Source: Kiloniella laminariae DSM 19542 (GTDB lineage Bacteria > Pseudomonadota > Alphaproteobacteria > Kiloniellales > Kiloniellaceae). From it: 64,000 bases of DNA. Position 1 is the stretch's first letter. Each line of letters starts with the position of its first letter. Positions 33,928 to 44,974 of the stretch are shown here, piece after piece. The stretch is taken from positions 309,091 through 373,090 of the forward strand of contig NZ_KB893134.1 in assembly GCF_000374005.1 (NCBI RefSeq), read 5' to 3'. A program made the translations under genes and the position numbers. The notes beneath the pieces are model-generated. The model was not told the origin of the DNA. It worked only from the letters and a program-made list of their open reading frames with translations, and made no database searches.

Positions 33928-34434
33928 ATGGCGGGAGATCAGGAAATCGGGCAGGTCATTTGTCAGAATGAAATGGCAACCCAGGCCTTTGCTGCGCGTC
34001 TGGCCCCCATGCTCAGGGCGGGGGATGTTCTGGCGCTTGATGGAGATCTTGGCGCAGGAAAGACGGCATTTTCCCGGGCTCTGATCAATGCGTTTCCTGC
34101 CTGTGCAGGCCAGGAGGAAATTGAAGAGGTCCCCAGTCCGACTTTCACGCTGGTTCAGGTTTATGACCGGGGCGAGGAGCAGATCTGGCATTTTGATCTC
34201 TATCGACTGGAAGATCCGGAAGAAGCTTTTGAACTTGGTATTGAAGAAGCTTTTGCCGAGGCGATCTGCTTGATTGAATGGCCTGAAAAGCTGGGGCGAT
34301 TCCTGCCGCGAAACCGTTTGCTGGTAAAGCTGAGTTACGGGGAAGGGGAAACCAGTCGTAAAATATCCCTCCATGGTGAGGCAGGCTGGTTATCACGTCT
34401 GTCCCCGCTTTTTTCAGAAGATGGTAAGCAGTAA
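33928..34434 (+). CDS. tsaE: tRNA threonylcarbamoyladenosine ATPase TsaE
   Basis: 168 residues. P-loop GDLGAGKTAFSRAL (39-52), SPTFTLVQVYD and the conserved HFDLYRLEDPEEAFELGIEEAF. It drives the TsaBD complex in t6A37 modification of tRNAs reading ANN codons. Starts 40 bases after divL. Its TAA is immediately followed by the ATG of the nucleotidyltransferase. In related genomes a sugar kinase (AmgK) commonly lies between these two; here it is missing. Confidence 0.95.
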   Translation: MAGDQEIGQVICQNEMATQAFAARLAPMLRAGDVLALDGDLGAGKTAFSRALINAFPACAGQEEIEEVPSPTFTLVQVYDRGEEQIWHFDLYRLEDPEEAFELGIEEAFAEAICLIEWPEKLGRFLPRNRLLVKLSYGEGETSRKISLHGEAGWLSRLSPLFSEDGKQ

Positions 34435-35196
34435 ATGACGAAGACGCAGGTTTCCCACAACAAAGGCCAGAGGATCAAGACCGCGATGGTGTTGGCCGCC
34501 GGGCTCGGCAAACGCATGCGCCCGATCACGGACAGTTTGCCCAAACCCCTGGTGCCGGTTCTGGGGACGCCAATGTTGGAGACAATTATTTCCCGGTTGA
34601 AAGCCGCGCAGATCACATCCCTTGTCGTCAATGCCTTTTACCTCAAAGAACAGATCCGGGATTTTATCACTGCTAAAAATGATCCAAGCCTTACTGTTTC
34701 TGAAGAAGATGTTCTGCTGGAGACCGGCGGGGGGGTGGCCCTGGCGTTGCCGAAACTGGGGCAAGAACCCTTTATTGTCGTTAACGGGGATGTTTGCTGG
34801 CTCGAGGGGGCCGAACCTGCTTTTGAAAGGCTGATGGCAGCCTGGGACCCCGAGGTGATGGATGCGCTGCTGTTGCTGCATCCGACCTGTCGGGCCGTGG
34901 GGTACGAAGGCAATGGTGATTTCTCTATGGAACCGTCTGGTCGACTGATTCGCCGACAAGAGCAGCAGCAGGCTCCTTTTGTTTTTGCGGGTATCCAGAT
35001 CCTGCATCCAAAGCTGTTTGAAAAGGTTCCTGCCGGGGCGTTTTCACTGAATCTGATTTATAACAAGGCGTTGGAAAGTGAGCGGCTGTACGGGTTGCGC
35101 CACGAAGGTGAATGGTTCCACGTTGGAACGCCAGAAGGTCTGGCCGAGGTAGAAGAGAGACTGAAAGACAGAAGCAACCCCTCTGACTTCTTCTAG
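34435..35196 (+). CDS. MurU-like sugar-phosphate nucleotidyltransferase
   Basis: 253 residues. AAGLGKRMRPIT (nucleotide loop), PKPLVPVLG, metal-binding VVNGDV and later YKALESERLYGL(R)... WFHVGTPEGL match the NTP-transferase family. The position between tsaE and addB is that of MurU, the N-acetylmuramate-1-phosphate uridylyltransferase of peptidoglycan recycling. That substrate is inferred from synteny. Its usual partner AmgK is absent, so the substrate could differ or AmgK may lie elsewhere. Starts on the base after tsaE ends. Confidence 0.8.
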   Translation: MTKTQVSHNKGQRIKTAMVLAAGLGKRMRPITDSLPKPLVPVLGTPMLETIISRLKAAQITSLVVNAFYLKEQIRDFITAKNDPSLTVSEEDVLLETGGGVALALPKLGQEPFIVVNGDVCWLEGAEPAFERLMAAWDPEVMDALLLLHPTCRAVGYEGNGDFSMEPSGRLIRRQEQQQAPFVFAGIQILHPKLFEKVPAGAFSLNLIYNKALESERLYGLRHEGEWFHVGTPEGLAEVEERLKDRSNPSDFF

Positions 35197-35205
35197 GAAG
35201 TAAAT

Positions 35206-38200
35206 ATGATGGCCGGTCAGATCTATACCATCCCCTCGAATGTATCCTTTGTCGATGCCTTGGCCGAAGGTGTGCTTGAACGCTGGGGAAATGATCCGCT
35301 TGAGCTGTCCCGGGTGATGATCCTCTTGCCGACACGCCGGGCCTGTCGCAGTTTGCAGCTTGCTTTCCTGAGAGCTTCGGAGGGGTGTGCCCTGATGTTG
35401 CCCCGGTTGCTGCCTCTGGGGGATCTCGACCCGGATGAGCTGTTGATTTCTGCAAGCGAAGTTGGTGTTGGTGGGGGATTGGCAGCTGAACTTCCGCCGG
35501 AACTGCCCAAACTTAAGCGGCAGCTGCTGTTGAGCCAGCTGGTGTTGAAGTGGTCAGAAAGCCAGGAAAACGAGCAAAACAGCAACCGTATGCCGGAAGA
35601 TCAGGCGGTGCGCCTGGCGAGTGAACTGGGGCGATTTCTGGATCAGGTTGAAACGGAAGGATTGAATTTCAGTCATCTGGCAGCGCTGGTACCTGCGGAG
35701 TATGCGGAACACTGGAAGGTTACCCTCGAGTTTCTGGAAATTTTAACCCGGGTCTGGCCTGCAGTTGAAGCTACCACCGGAGGAATCGGTTCTGCAGAAC
35801 GGCGACGGCGTTTGCTTGAGGCCCAGATTGCTCACTGGCAATCCTCTCCCCCGGATCATCCAGTTATTGTTGCAGGTTCGACCGGCTCTATTCCGGCTGC
35901 GGCTGAATTGATTGCTGTGATCGCGGCTCTGCCTCTGGGACAGGTTATCCTGCCGGGTATTGACCTGCAGGCGGATGACAAGGTCTGGAATGAGGTCTTA
36001 CGGGATAGTTCTCATCCACAGCATGGCCTGTCTGTCCTTCTCTCCAGACTTGCTGTTGAACGTGCTGCCATTGACTGTTGGTCAGATCAGAGCGCGGGGC
36101 GGGCCGACCCTGCCCGGGTTGCTTTTATCCAGACTGCCATGCGCCCGGCCCAGTCGACAACGGAGTGGCAGGGGTATATCGAACGAACCGACCAGAAAAC
36201 TTTTGAGCTGGCTCTCGCGGGTGTAACCCGTCTGGACTGTCCCGGATCGGGAGAAGAGGCTCTGGCCATTGCCCTGATCCTGCGATCAGTGCTGGAAGAC
36301 CCTGCAAAAACGGCTGCGCTTGTTACGCCGGATCGAAATCTGGCCCGCCGGGTTGCGGCGGAAATGGAACGTTGGGGAATCCGGATTGATGATTCGGCGG
36401 GTGCCCCTTTGCCGGAAGCACCTCCTGCAGTTTTCCTGCGTCTCACAGCCGAGATGATGGTTTCAAAACTTGCCCCGATTGAGCTGCTGGCGACTTTAAA
36501 ACATCCGCTCTGCAGCGGAGGAATGGCACCGGGTATCTTTAACCGTATTCTCCGGCGGTTGGAAATTGCGGTCTTGCGCGGTGTCAGACCTGCTTCGGGT
36601 TTTCCGGGGTTGTTAAAGGCGCTCAAGGCAGACGAGGAACGCCATCCCGATACGGAACTCAGTTTGTTTGTCGGGAAACTGGCCGGGCTTGCGGAACATT
36701 TTGCTCAAAGTCTATCGGAAAGTTCAGGGGCTGACGGAGGCTCCTTCCGCGCTCTGCTGGACGCTCATGTTGCTTTTGCTGAACAGCTTGCCGCCACTGA
36801 TGATCTTTCTGGCGCGGAGCGTCTCTGGGCCGGAGATGAAGGAACTGCTGCGGCTGAGTTTGTTGCCGAATTGCGCGAAGCAGCAGGGGATGCGCCGGAA
36901 GTTTCGGCTCATCGCTATCCGGAAATGATCGCGGCGCTGATGGTCGGGCGTGCGGTCCGGGCCCCTTTCGGGGCACATCCGCGTCTGAGCATTCTCGGGG
37001 CGATCGAGGCTCGTTTGCAGCATGCTGATGTGGTCGTTCTTGGTGGATTGAACGAAGGAAGCTGGCCTGCCGAAACCAAATCCGGCCCCTGGATGAGCCG
37101 CCCGATGCGCCGGGATTTTGGTCTACCGCAGCCCGAACAGCAAATCGGTCTTTCGGCCCAGGATTTTGTTCAGGCTTTCTGCGCCCCGCGGGTATTCCTC
37201 ACCCGCTCGGAGAAGGTTGAGGGAGCGCCGACAGTTCCTTCGCGCTGGCTGTTGCGTATGGAAGCGCTGTTGGAGGGCCGCGGTTTAAAAGGTCTTCTGG
37301 AGCGTGAGGCAGCGCAATGGCTTCACTGGGTCGAAACACTGGATTTACCGGAAGATCGTATATCCATCGGCCCACCTGCGCCGCGTCCTCCTGTCAGTGC
37401 CCGCCCCCGCGAACTTTCTGTTACACGGATCGAGACATGGATGCGTGATCCCTACGCACTTTATGCCCAGAAGATCCTGAAACTGCGCAAACTGGAGCCG
37501 ATTGACGCGGACCCTTCCGGGGCGGACAAGGGCAGCCTGATTCACGAGACATTGGAACTGTTTCTCAAACGCTATCCCGATGCCTTGCCCGAAGATGCGG
37601 AAACCCAGCTTCTGCTCATTGGTGAACAGGTCTTTTCATCTGTGCGGGATCGGCCGGGGATCTGGGCATTCTGGTGGCCCCGGTTCCAGCGCATTGCCAA
37701 GTGGTTTGTTGAACAGGAGGCCGTCCGGCGAAAAGAAGTTTCCCGTTCTCACGTCGAGGTGACGGGGCGAATGATCTTACAGGCCCCGGCCGGAGATTTT
37801 GTCCTGACGGCCAAGGCGGACAGAATTGACGAGCTGGCCCGAGGCGGCCTGGCTATTCTTGATTACAAGACCGGAACAGTTCCCAGCAGCAAGAATGTCT
37901 TTCAGGGGCTGTCACCACAATTGCCGCTGGAGGCCGCAATTGCGGCAGCAGGGGGCTTTGGACATTTTTCGGATGCGGTTAGCGAATTGCTTTATTGGCG
38001 TTTGACCGGAGGCGAGCCTGCGGGAGAGGAAAAGAAGGCGCTGGGCCAGCGCAGCAGCGGTGAGAGTGTAGCTGAAGCGGCAACCGTGGCGCTGGAAGGA
38101 CTGCTGGATCTGATTACCGAGTTTGATCACGAGGAAACACCCTATGCGGCGCGCCCGCGTCCCAAACAGGCGTTGATCTATAATGATTATGAGCACCTCG

Positions 38201-38244
38201 CCCGGGTCAAGGAATGGGCCAGCAGCAGCGAGGGCGAAGCATGA
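35206..38244 (+). CDS. addB: Double-strand break repair protein AddB
   Basis: 1012 residues, start ATG 35206 (ATGATG). An N-terminal helicase-like fold begins with ELSRVMILLPTRRACRSLQLAFL. The C-terminus carries a RecB-type nuclease (GSLIHETLELFLKRY ... LAILDYKTGT). No cysteine cluster surrounds the nuclease, so it lacks the iron-sulfur cluster of Firmicute AddB, as expected for the alphaproteobacterial type. With AddA it resects DNA ends for recombination. The stop overlaps the addA ATG (ATGA). Confidence 0.96.
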   Translation: MMAGQIYTIPSNVSFVDALAEGVLERWGNDPLELSRVMILLPTRRACRSLQLAFLRASEGCALMLPRLLPLGDLDPDELLISASEVGVGGGLAAELPPELPKLKRQLLLSQLVLKWSESQENEQNSNRMPEDQAVRLASELGRFLDQVETEGLNFSHLAALVPAEYAEHWKVTLEFLEILTRVWPAVEATTGGIGSAERRRRLLEAQIAHWQSSPPDHPVIVAGSTGSIPAAAELIAVIAALPLGQVILPGIDLQADDKVWNEVLRDSSHPQHGLSVLLSRLAVERAAIDCWSDQSAGRADPARVAFIQTAMRPAQSTTEWQGYIERTDQKTFELALAGVTRLDCPGSGEEALAIALILRSVLEDPAKTAALVTPDRNLARRVAAEMERWGIRIDDSAGAPLPEAPPAVFLRLTAEMMVSKLAPIELLATLKHPLCSGGMAPGIFNRILRRLEIAVLRGVRPASGFPGLLKALKADEERHPDTELSLFVGKLAGLAEHFAQSLSESSGADGGSFRALLDAHVAFAEQLAATDDLSGAERLWAGDEGTAAAEFVAELREAAGDAPEVSAHRYPEMIAALMVGRAVRAPFGAHPRLSILGAIEARLQHADVVVLGGLNEGSWPAETKSGPWMSRPMRRDFGLPQPEQQIGLSAQDFVQAFCAPRVFLTRSEKVEGAPTVPSRWLLRMEALLEGRGLKGLLEREAAQWLHWVETLDLPEDRISIGPPAPRPPVSARPRELSVTRIETWMRDPYALYAQKILKLRKLEPIDADPSGADKGSLIHETLELFLKRYPDALPEDAETQLLLIGEQVFSSVRDRPGIWAFWWPRFQRIAKWFVEQEAVRRKEVSRSHVEVTGRMILQAPAGDFVLTAKADRIDELARGGLAILDYKTGTVPSSKNVFQGLSPQLPLEAAIAAAGGFGHFSDAVSELLYWRLTGGEPAGEEKKALGQRSSGESVAEAATVALEGLLDLITEFDHEETPYAARPRPKQALIYNDYEHLARVKEWASSSEGEA

Positions 38245-41200
38245 GTGTTGAGCAGAAAGCTGCCCCGGCGGGGATACAGGAAATTCTTGACAAGGCGACC
38301 CGTGAACAGCGCCAGGCAGCAGACCCCACGGCGTCAGTCTGGGTCGGCGCATCTGCCGGAGCAGGTAAAACCAAGGTTCTGACAGATCGTATTCTGAATT
38401 TGCTCTTGAGCGGCTCAGAACCAGGAAAAATCTTGGCCCTGACCTTTACCAAGGCCGCAGCGGCAGAAATGGCCAATCGGCTTTCGGGTAAGCTGGCGCA
38501 GTGGTCAACCATTTCAGACGAGGTCCTGCAGAACGAACTTTCAAACCTGTTGGGACGTTTCCCAAGCGATAGCGAAACCGTTACAGCACGCCGGCTTTTT
38601 GCCCGGGTGCTTGATACACCGGGCGGTATGAAAATCCAGACCATCCATGCTTTTTGCCAGTCGCTTCTGGGGCGGTTTCCACTTGAGGCCGGAGTTGCCC
38701 CGAATTTCCAGATTCTGGATGATCGTTCTGCTGCCGAGCTGTTGATCAGGGCGCGCGAGGATGTTCTCTCCGGGCGCGGGGGAGTGAGTGAAGAAGAGGT
38801 CACGCAGGCCCTATCTTGTTTGACAGCCTATACCCAGGAACAGTCTTTTGGCCCACTGGTTCAGGAAATTATCCGTGAACGGGGGCGCATCTCTATACTG
38901 CTGCAAAAATATGGCAATCTTTCCGGCCTGAGGCAGGCGGTTCACGAGGTGCTTGATGCGCCTGAAGGGGTCGGGATTGAGGAGCTGTTACTGGATGCTT
39001 GCAGTGATCGTCTGGTGAATGTGATTGCGCTTGGACAGGCGGCGGACGCCTTGCTGCGGGGGGCAAAAACGGATCAGGAACGGGGGCGGGTTCTCAAAAG
39101 CTGGCTTGAGGCTGATCCGCAGCTGCGTCTGCAGCGCTATGCTGATTATTCCGGTGTCTTTTTTACCCAGGCTGGAGAACCGCGCAGTCGTCTGGCAACC
39201 AAGGGAGCGCTGGAGGCTTTGCCAGATCTTCCTGAAATCCTGATGGGAGAGATTGAACGCCTGATCCGGGTGAATACTAAATGTAACGCGATCGCGGTTG
39301 CGCAGGCAACAATGGCCCTGTTGCTGATGGGGGTTTCAATTCTCAAACGCTACGAGCGTTACAAGGAAGCCCGGGCTTTTCTTGATTATGATGACCTGAT
39401 TCTCAAGGCCAGGGACCTCCTGCGTGGAGACCGGGCGGTTGCCTGGGTGCTGTTCAAACTTGATGGTGGTCTGGACCATGTCCTGATTGATGAAGCCCAA
39501 GATACCAATCCTGAACAGTGGGATGTGGTGGGAGCACTTTGTGAAGAATTCTTCGCCGGAGAAGGGGCGCGCGAAGAAATCAGAACAATTTTTGCCGTTG
39601 GTGATGTCAAACAGTCGATTTACAGTTTTCAGCGGGCAGATCCGGCCAAGTTTGAGGAAATGCGTCGTTATTTCCAGAAAAAGGCTGTTGCTGCGGAACA
39701 GAAGGTGGAACGGATCAGCCTGGATGTTTCTTTCCGCTCGACCCCCGCGGTTCTCGGAGTTGTCGATCAGGTCTTTGCCTCGGCGGTTGCGGCCGATGGT
39801 GTGGCTTTTGAAGCCGTAGCATTGAATCACCAGCCAGTACGTCTGGGACAGGCCGGGCGGGTTGAGCTCTGGCCCCTGATCGCCAGTGAAGCCGCCGGAG
39901 AAGAAACACCCTGGACCCTGCCGCTGGCCCAGGAAGCCGAAATGGAATCCCGGGCCCGTCTGGCGATGGTTCTGGCCCGCCGGATTCATTACTGGACCCG
40001 ATCCGAAGCCGGAGCGGATGATCCACTCTGCCAGTTGCCCGCCAAGGGACGGCGTATACGGCCCGGTGATGTCCTGATCTTGGTCCGGCGACGCAATGCT
40101 TTTGTCGAGGAACTGGTGCGTGAACTTAAGGTTCTTTCGGTTCCGGTGTCCGGGGTGGACAGAATGGTGCTGACCGACCAGATGGCGGTAATGGATCTGA
40201 TTGCCCTGGGGCGTTTTTTACTGTTGCCGGATGACGACCTGACACTGGCAACTGTCTTGAAGGGACCTTTGCTGGGACTGAGTGAGGAGAAGCTCTTTGT
40301 CCTGGCTCATAAACGCAAAGGCACACTCTGGTCGGTGTTGCGTGATCGGGCGGGGCAGGATGCTGACTGCGCCAGAGCGGCAGGCTTTCTCAACGGGCTT
40401 CTTGCCCGGGCTGACTATACGCCGCCCTTCGAACTGATTTCGCACATTTTGGGACCGCTTGGCGGGCGGAAAAAACTTCTGGCCCGGCTGGGGCCGGATG
40501 CCCGCGACCCGATTGAGGAGTTTCTGTCACTTGCGCTGGTTTACGAGCGCGAGGAAACACCTTCGCTGGAAGGATTCCTGCACTGGCTGGAAGCCGGAGA
40601 GCAGGAAATCAAGCGCGACCTTGAACAGGGGGGAGATGCGGTCCGGATCATGACTGTTCATGGTTCCAAGGGGTTGCAGGCACCGCTGGTGATCTTGCCG
40701 GATACAACACAGATTCCGCAGGCTGACCGCGGGGTGCTCTGGCTCAGGGAGCAGAACAACATTCCGGTCTGGTCGCCACGGACTGCCTTGCAGACCCCGG
40801 TTATTTCAACCGCAAGAGAAGGCTTACGCAAAGAAGGCCTCCGTGAATATCGCCGCCTGTTGTATGTGGCCCTGACCCGGGCAGAAGACCGCCTGGTCAT
40901 CTGTGGCTGGAGCGGGCAAAGAGACCCCTCAGAAGACAGCTGGTACGCCCTGGCCAAATCGGCGCTTTCCGAGACGGCAAAAGAAGAGAATTTTACGTTC
41001 CCCGAAGATCCCGCAGGCCTCTGGGATGCACGGGGATGGCTGGTCGAGAATCCCCAGACGGCCGAGGTGAAAAAAGCGTCGAATGAACAGAGGGAAGAAG
41101 CGGCTTTGCAGGCTCTGCCGAGCTGGGCCTTTTCTGTTCCCGAGCAGGAGCCTGTGCCGCCAAAACCGCTGGCACCTTCACGCCGCAAGGATGATGAACC

Positions 41201-41741
41201 TCCGGTACGGTCTCCCCTGGGGGACGGGGATGGCAGCCGTTTCAGGCGCGGGCTTCTGATCCACCGTTTATTGCAGACCCTGCCGGATCTGGGGCGGGAT
41301 AAATGGGAAGAAGCCGCCCGACGTTTTCTTTCTTCGCCGCTGCATGAGCTGACAGAAGACCAGGTCACCCGGCTACAGGAAGAAACCCTTTCGGTTCTTC
41401 GACATCCGGAATATCAGTCATTGTTTGGCCCGGATAGCCGGGCGGAAGTCCCGGTTGTCGGCCTGGTTCGAAGGGATGGAGATGTCGAGGTCATCTCGGG
41501 ACAGGTGGATCGTCTGGTTATTACAGATAAAAAAGTAATTATTATCGACTATAAAACCAACCGTCCGCCACCTCTTTCGGTAGAGAAGGTCCACCGTGCC
41601 TATCTGCGTCAGATGGCTGCTTACCGGATGATTTTGCAGCAAATTTACCCGGATCACGAGATCGAGGCGCATCTGCTCTGGACCGATGATGCCAGATTGA
41701 TGCTCTTGCCCGACAGCATTCTTGCTCAACATGCACCTTGA
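38241..41741 (+). CDS. addA: Double-strand break repair helicase-nuclease AddA
   Basis: 1166 residues. I start at ATG 38241, overlapping the addB stop; the open frame reaches further back inside addB. Walker [14 protein letters not shown] (36-47), UvrD-type motifs ([56 protein letters not shown]) and a C-terminal RecB-like nuclease ([26 protein letters not shown]). It is the translocating subunit of AddAB. The pair is followed by trxA. Confidence 0.96.
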   Translation: MSVEQKAAPAGIQEILDKATREQRQAADPTASVWVGASAGAGKTKVLTDRILNLLLSGSEPGKILALTFTKAAAAEMANRLSGKLAQWSTISDEVLQNELSNLLGRFPSDSETVTARRLFARVLDTPGGMKIQTIHAFCQSLLGRFPLEAGVAPNFQILDDRSAAELLIRAREDVLSGRGGVSEEEVTQALSCLTAYTQEQSFGPLVQEIIRERGRISILLQKYGNLSGLRQAVHEVLDAPEGVGIEELLLDACSDRLVNVIALGQAADALLRGAKTDQERGRVLKSWLEADPQLRLQRYADYSGVFFTQAGEPRSRLATKGALEALPDLPEILMGEIERLIRVNTKCNAIAVAQATMALLLMGVSILKRYERYKEARAFLDYDDLILKARDLLRGDRAVAWVLFKLDGGLDHVLIDEAQDTNPEQWDVVGALCEEFFAGEGAREEIRTIFAVGDVKQSIYSFQRADPAKFEEMRRYFQKKAVAAEQKVERISLDVSFRSTPAVLGVVDQVFASAVAADGVAFEAVALNHQPVRLGQAGRVELWPLIASEAAGEETPWTLPLAQEAEMESRARLAMVLARRIHYWTRSEAGADDPLCQLPAKGRRIRPGDVLILVRRRNAFVEELVRELKVLSVPVSGVDRMVLTDQMAVMDLIALGRFLLLPDDDLTLATVLKGPLLGLSEEKLFVLAHKRKGTLWSVLRDRAGQDADCARAAGFLNGLLARADYTPPFELISHILGPLGGRKKLLARLGPDARDPIEEFLSLALVYEREETPSLEGFLHWLEAGEQEIKRDLEQGGDAVRIMTVHGSKGLQAPLVILPDTTQIPQADRGVLWLREQNNIPVWSPRTALQTPVISTAREGLRKEGLREYRRLLYVALTRAEDRLVICGWSGQRDPSEDSWYALAKSALSETAKEENFTFPEDPAGLWDARGWLVENPQTAEVKKASNEQREEAALQALPSWAFSVPEQEPVPPKPLAPSRRKDDEPPVRSPLGDGDGSRFRRGLLIHRLLQTLPDLGRDKWEEAARRFLSSPLHELTEDQVTRLQEETLSVLRHPEYQSLFGPDSRAEVPVVGLVRRDGDVEVISGQVDRLVITDKKVIIIDYKTNRPPPLSVEKVHRAYLRQMAAYRMILQQIYPDHEIEAHLLWTDDARLMLLPDSILAQHAP

Positions 41742-41872
41742 CGTTGGGGGACCTGAATCCCTACATTCATGCTGACGTTGTGAGCAGGGCTGAGAACATT
41801 CCCCATGACATTCTTTGCGGGATGTTCTGTTGCCAGTCCGCTACACACACCAACAATGGCAAGAGGTACAAG

Positions 41873-42196
41873 ATGGCAACGAGCGCAATCAGCGACGCTT
41901 CCTTTGAAACAGATGTTCTGAAGGCAAGCGTTCCGGTTCTGGTGGATTTCTGGGCAGAATGGTGCGGTCCTTGTAAAATGATCGCCCCGGCTCTGGAAGA
42001 ACTTTCGGCGGAACTGGGTGGCAAGGTCGCAATTGCCAAGCTGAATATTGATGAGAACCCGATGACACCACAGAAGTATGGTGTTCGTGGTATCCCGACG
42101 CTTCTTCTTTTCAAAGACGGTGAAGTTGCCGCTACGAAGGTCGGCGCAATCGCCAAAGGCCAGCTTAAAGAGTGGATTGAAAACTCTCTTTCCTGA
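41873..42196 (+). CDS. trxA: Thioredoxin
   Basis: 107 residues. Active site WCGPCKM preceded by VLVDFWAEW, with cis-proline loop GIPTLLLFK. It reduces disulphides in ribonucleotide reductase, methionine sulfoxide reductases and others. I start at ATG 41873 with AGAGG upstream. A 130-base gap after addA includes a weak hairpin (near 41791-41831) but no clear promoter. Confidence 0.97.
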   Translation: MATSAISDASFETDVLKASVPVLVDFWAEWCGPCKMIAPALEELSAELGGKVAIAKLNIDENPMTPQKYGVRGIPTLLLFKDGEVAATKVGAIAKGQLKEWIENSLS

Positions 42197-42246
42197 GTGT
42201 TCTCAAAAGCTGAAGGCAAAACCCTTTGTGAGTTTTGTCATGAGAC

Positions 42247-42278
42247 AACAAAGCCCCGCAGATTTGCGGGGCTTTGTT
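42247..42278. terminator. trxA terminator
   Basis: AACAAAGCCCCGCA (42247-42260) / TGCGGGGCTTTGTT (42265-42278), perfect 14-bp stem, tight 4-base loop. Confidence 0.9.
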
Positions 42279-42359
42279 ATTCGAGAAGCGTTTTCCCATC
42301 AGCCGAATGCTTTGTCAGCTGGTTGTTGCAGCAGGTCTTGCAGCGATGAAATGCGAGTC

Positions 42360-42554
42360 TCAGTGGCGGGCTTTGTCGGTGCATAAAATTCCGCCAGCAC
42401 CCCAGTTTTCCTTGTTTACATCATCAATGACGACATAAACAGCATCTCTATTGCAACCTGTTATCCGGGCTGTTTCCTCGGTCAGGGTTTTAACCAGAGC
42501 ACGCTTTTGCTCGAGGGAACGGCCCTGAAACATCTCTACACGGATGATGGGCAT
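42360..42554 (-). CDS. 4-oxalocrotonate tautomerase family protein
   Basis: 64 residues of the tautomerase superfamily. Pro1 follows the initiator Met (MPIIRVEMFQGR) and would be the catalytic base. The GxxR motif and hydrophobic C-terminus are typical. Members convert unsaturated 2-hydroxy/oxo acids; the small family is promiscuous, and no catabolic genes surround this one, so the substrate is unknown. It stands alone between a terminator of the folC operon and trxA. An ATG start is clear. Confidence 0.9.
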   Translation of the reverse strand: MPIIRVEMFQGRSLEQKRALVKTLTEETARITGCNRDAVYVVIDDVNKENWGAGGILCTDKARH

Positions 42555-42637
42555 AGCCTGTACCTTTTTTTACCTTCTGCAAGAGTAGCGGAAAGCAGGC
42601 AAAAAAGCTATCGAAACCAGCGGTACTTATTTGTGAT

Positions 42638-42677
42638 AAAACGAGAGCAGAAGGGGAATTTGTTCTGCTCTCGTTTT
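42638..42677 (-). terminator. Terminator of the folC operon
   Basis: 15-bp perfect stem AAAACGAGAGCAGAA (42638-42652) / TTCTGCTCTCGTTTT (42663-42677), 10-base loop, 40 bases after the folC stop; T-rich on the minus strand. Confidence 0.85.
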
Positions 42678-42717
42678 GGTCTTCAAGAATCAATTTTCAG
42701 CCGGGTTCCTGTTGGGA

Positions 42718-44004
42718 TCAACTGCTCTGGGAAAGGATATGGCCTGCCAGATAAAGAGAGCCGCAAATCAGAATTCTGCCGGGTTTTTCCCGGGCGAGGA
42801 TTTCCTCTACTGCCTGCTGAACCGTTTCACAGGCACTGGCCTCAAAGCCAGCCTCACGGGCATGTGAGGCAGCGTCTTCGGCACTGAGCGAAGCAGGTTC
42901 AAAAGGAATCTCGATTGCCCTCAGGCTATCGCCAAGCGGCGCAAGCGGACGGAGATACTCTGTCGCTGCTTTGGTGTTGAGCATGCCATAGATGATATGA
43001 ACCGGTTGGTCCTGCCATTCCTGTAAAAAAGCGGCAAGGGCAAGGCCTGCTGATTCGTTGTGGCCGCCATCAAGCCAGAGCTGCCAGTTGCTGTCAGGAA
43101 GCAGATCGGGAAGCAAGCCGGTGTGAAGCTGTTGCATCCGTCCCGGCCAGATAGCCCCGGTCAGGCCTGAAGCCATATGCTCTTGTTTAAGATCGAATTC
43201 TGTTGCAAGGATTTCGGCACAGGCGATTGCCATTGCGGCGTTCTCGATCTGGTGTGGTCCGAGCAGGTTGGGCTTGGGATAGAGAGCGCTACCTTTGTGT
43301 CCGGTGAAGAGGAATCCCTCTTGCTCGACTGTGATGGACCAGTCTCTTCCCTCGACATAAAGCGTTGCACCGATTTCCCGTGCTTTGTTCTCGATAACGG
43401 CAAGAGCTTCCTTACACTGTTTGCCGACAACACAGGGGACACCCGGCTTGAGGATACCAGCTTTCTCGCCAGCGATGGCTTCGATCGTGTTGCCAAGAAA
43501 CTGGGTGTGATCAATGGAAATCGGCGTAATTGCGGTCAGGGCCGGGCGATCAATAACATTGGTGGCATCGAGACGCCCTCCCAGGCCTGTCTCGAGCAAC
43601 AGGGCATCCGCAGGGATGGTGCTGTAGGCGAGGAAAGCCGCAACGGTGGTTACTTCGAAGAAAGTGATGGAATCAGAGCCGTTGACGGTTTCACAGCGTT
43701 CAAGCAGGCGAACAAGCTCTTCTTCGCTGATCAGCTCTCCGGCAAGCCTGATCCGTTCGTGGAACTTGACCAGATGTGGAGAGGTGTAGACGTGCGCTTT
43801 TTTGCCACCGGCTTCGAGGATCGCGCGAAGATAGGCAAGCAGTGATCCCTTGCCATTGGTTCCGGCAACATGGATGACGGGGGGAAGCTTTTTTTCTGGA
43901 TGGTCCAGAAGCTCCAAGAGCCGCTCGACGCGGCTCAGGGAGAGATCAATTATTTTAGGGTGCAGGAGGCTCAGGCGTTCCAGCACAACATCACTACGAC
44001 GCAT
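42718..44004 (-). CDS. folC: Bifunctional folylpolyglutamate/dihydrofolate synthase
   Basis: 428 residues. P-loop HVAGTNGKGSLLAYL, SPHLVKFHERI, TGLGGRLDATNVI and the Mur-ligase-like C-terminal domain with LWLDGGHNE. It adds glutamate to folates and, in many bacteria, makes dihydrofolate. It follows accD by seven bases on the minus strand, so it is cotranscribed with accD and trpFBA. Confidence 0.95.
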   Translation of the reverse strand: MRRSDVVLERLSLLHPKIIDLSLSRVERLLELLDHPEKKLPPVIHVAGTNGKGSLLAYLRAILEAGGKKAHVYTSPHLVKFHERIRLAGELISEEELVRLLERCETVNGSDSITFFEVTTVAAFLAYSTIPADALLLETGLGGRLDATNVIDRPALTAITPISIDHTQFLGNTIEAIAGEKAGILKPGVPCVVGKQCKEALAVIENKAREIGATLYVEGRDWSITVEQEGFLFTGHKGSALYPKPNLLGPHQIENAAMAIACAEILATEFDLKQEHMASGLTGAIWPGRMQQLHTGLLPDLLPDSNWQLWLDGGHNESAGLALAAFLQEWQDQPVHIIYGMLNTKAATEYLRPLAPLGDSLRAIEIPFEPASLSAEDAASHAREAGFEASACETVQQAVEEILAREKPGRILICGSLYLAGHILSQSS

Positions 44005-44011
44005 GATTATT

Positions 44012-44938
44012 TCATTCGGCTTTTGAGTTGCCCTTGGGCTTTGCAGCTTTGTCTTCTGTGCTGTCCCGGAGGGGCAGAACTTTGGCTGCGGGGCCTTTCT
44101 GGGTCAGAAGATTGAAGATCCGGATCAGGGTCTCGCGCAGTTCATGGCGGTGAACCACCATGTCGACCATGCCATGTTCCAGCAGGTATTCTGCGGTCTG
44201 GAAACCTTCAGGCAGTTTCTCGCGAATGGTCTCCTCGATCACCCGTTTCCCGGCAAAGCCGATATTGGCGCCGGGTTCTGCGATGGCAATATCCCCGAGC
44301 ATGGCGAAAGAGGCGGAAACACCCCCTGTGGTCGGGTCGGTCAACAGAACGACATAGGGCAGACCAGCTTCCTTGACCATATCAACCGCGACGATGGAAC
44401 GGGGCATCTGCATCAGGGAAAGAATCCCTTCCTGCATTCTTGCGCCACCTGACGCGGGAATAACCAGAAGCGGTGCTTCCTGAAGGACGGCGAGTCTGGC
44501 CGCAGTCAGGAGGCCTTCACCAACAGCCGTTCCCATGGAACCGCCCATATAGGTGAAATTAAACACGGCAACAACCGCGGGCATTCCTCCCATGGACCCA
44601 TGCGCGACAAGGATGGCTTCCTTGTCTTCGTTTTTGGCATTGGCGTCCTTGATCCGGTCGGTATAGCGTTTCAGATCCTTGAACTTCAGTGGATCAGTCA
44701 TGGTCTTGGGCAGTTCGACCAGGGTATATTCCCCCTCGTCGAACAGGGTTTTCAGCCGATCTCGGGCCGAGATGCGTAGATGATAACCGCTATAAGGGCA
44801 AACCCAGAGGTTCTTTTCCAGTTCCTTCTTGAAGATCATCTGCCCTGTAGCAGGGGATTTGACCCAGAGGTCGTCCGGTGTGTCATTCTGCACAAGAGCG
44901 CGAATTTTTGGGCGAACGTAGTTGGAAATCCAGTTCAT
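44012..44938 (-). CDS. accD: Acetyl-CoA carboxylase carboxyltransferase beta subunit
   Basis: 308 residues, carboxyltransferase domain intact ([54 protein letters not shown]). The N-terminal zinc ribbon is degenerate: where other AccDs have CxxC pairs, this has KSPATGQ and VCPYSGYH, leaving only Cys47. Loss of these cysteines is common in alphaproteobacteria. It carries out the malonyl-CoA-forming transfer with AccA. Between trpA and folC as in relatives. The C-terminus is lysine-rich. Confidence 0.96.
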   Translation of the reverse strand: MNWISNYVRPKIRALVQNDTPDDLWVKSPATGQMIFKKELEKNLWVCPYSGYHLRISARDRLKTLFDEGEYTLVELPKTMTDPLKFKDLKRYTDRIKDANAKNEDKEAILVAHGSMGGMPAVVAVFNFTYMGGSMGTAVGEGLLTAARLAVLQEAPLLVIPASGGARMQEGILSLMQMPRSIVAVDMVKEAGLPYVVLLTDPTTGGVSASFAMLGDIAIAEPGANIGFAGKRVIEETIREKLPEGFQTAEYLLEHGMVDMVVHRHELRETLIRIFNLLTQKGPAAKVLPLRDSTEDKAAKPKGNSKAE

Positions 44939-44974
44939 GCTGATCTGCCTTGTTTTTTCTCTTAGCTGTGGCGC

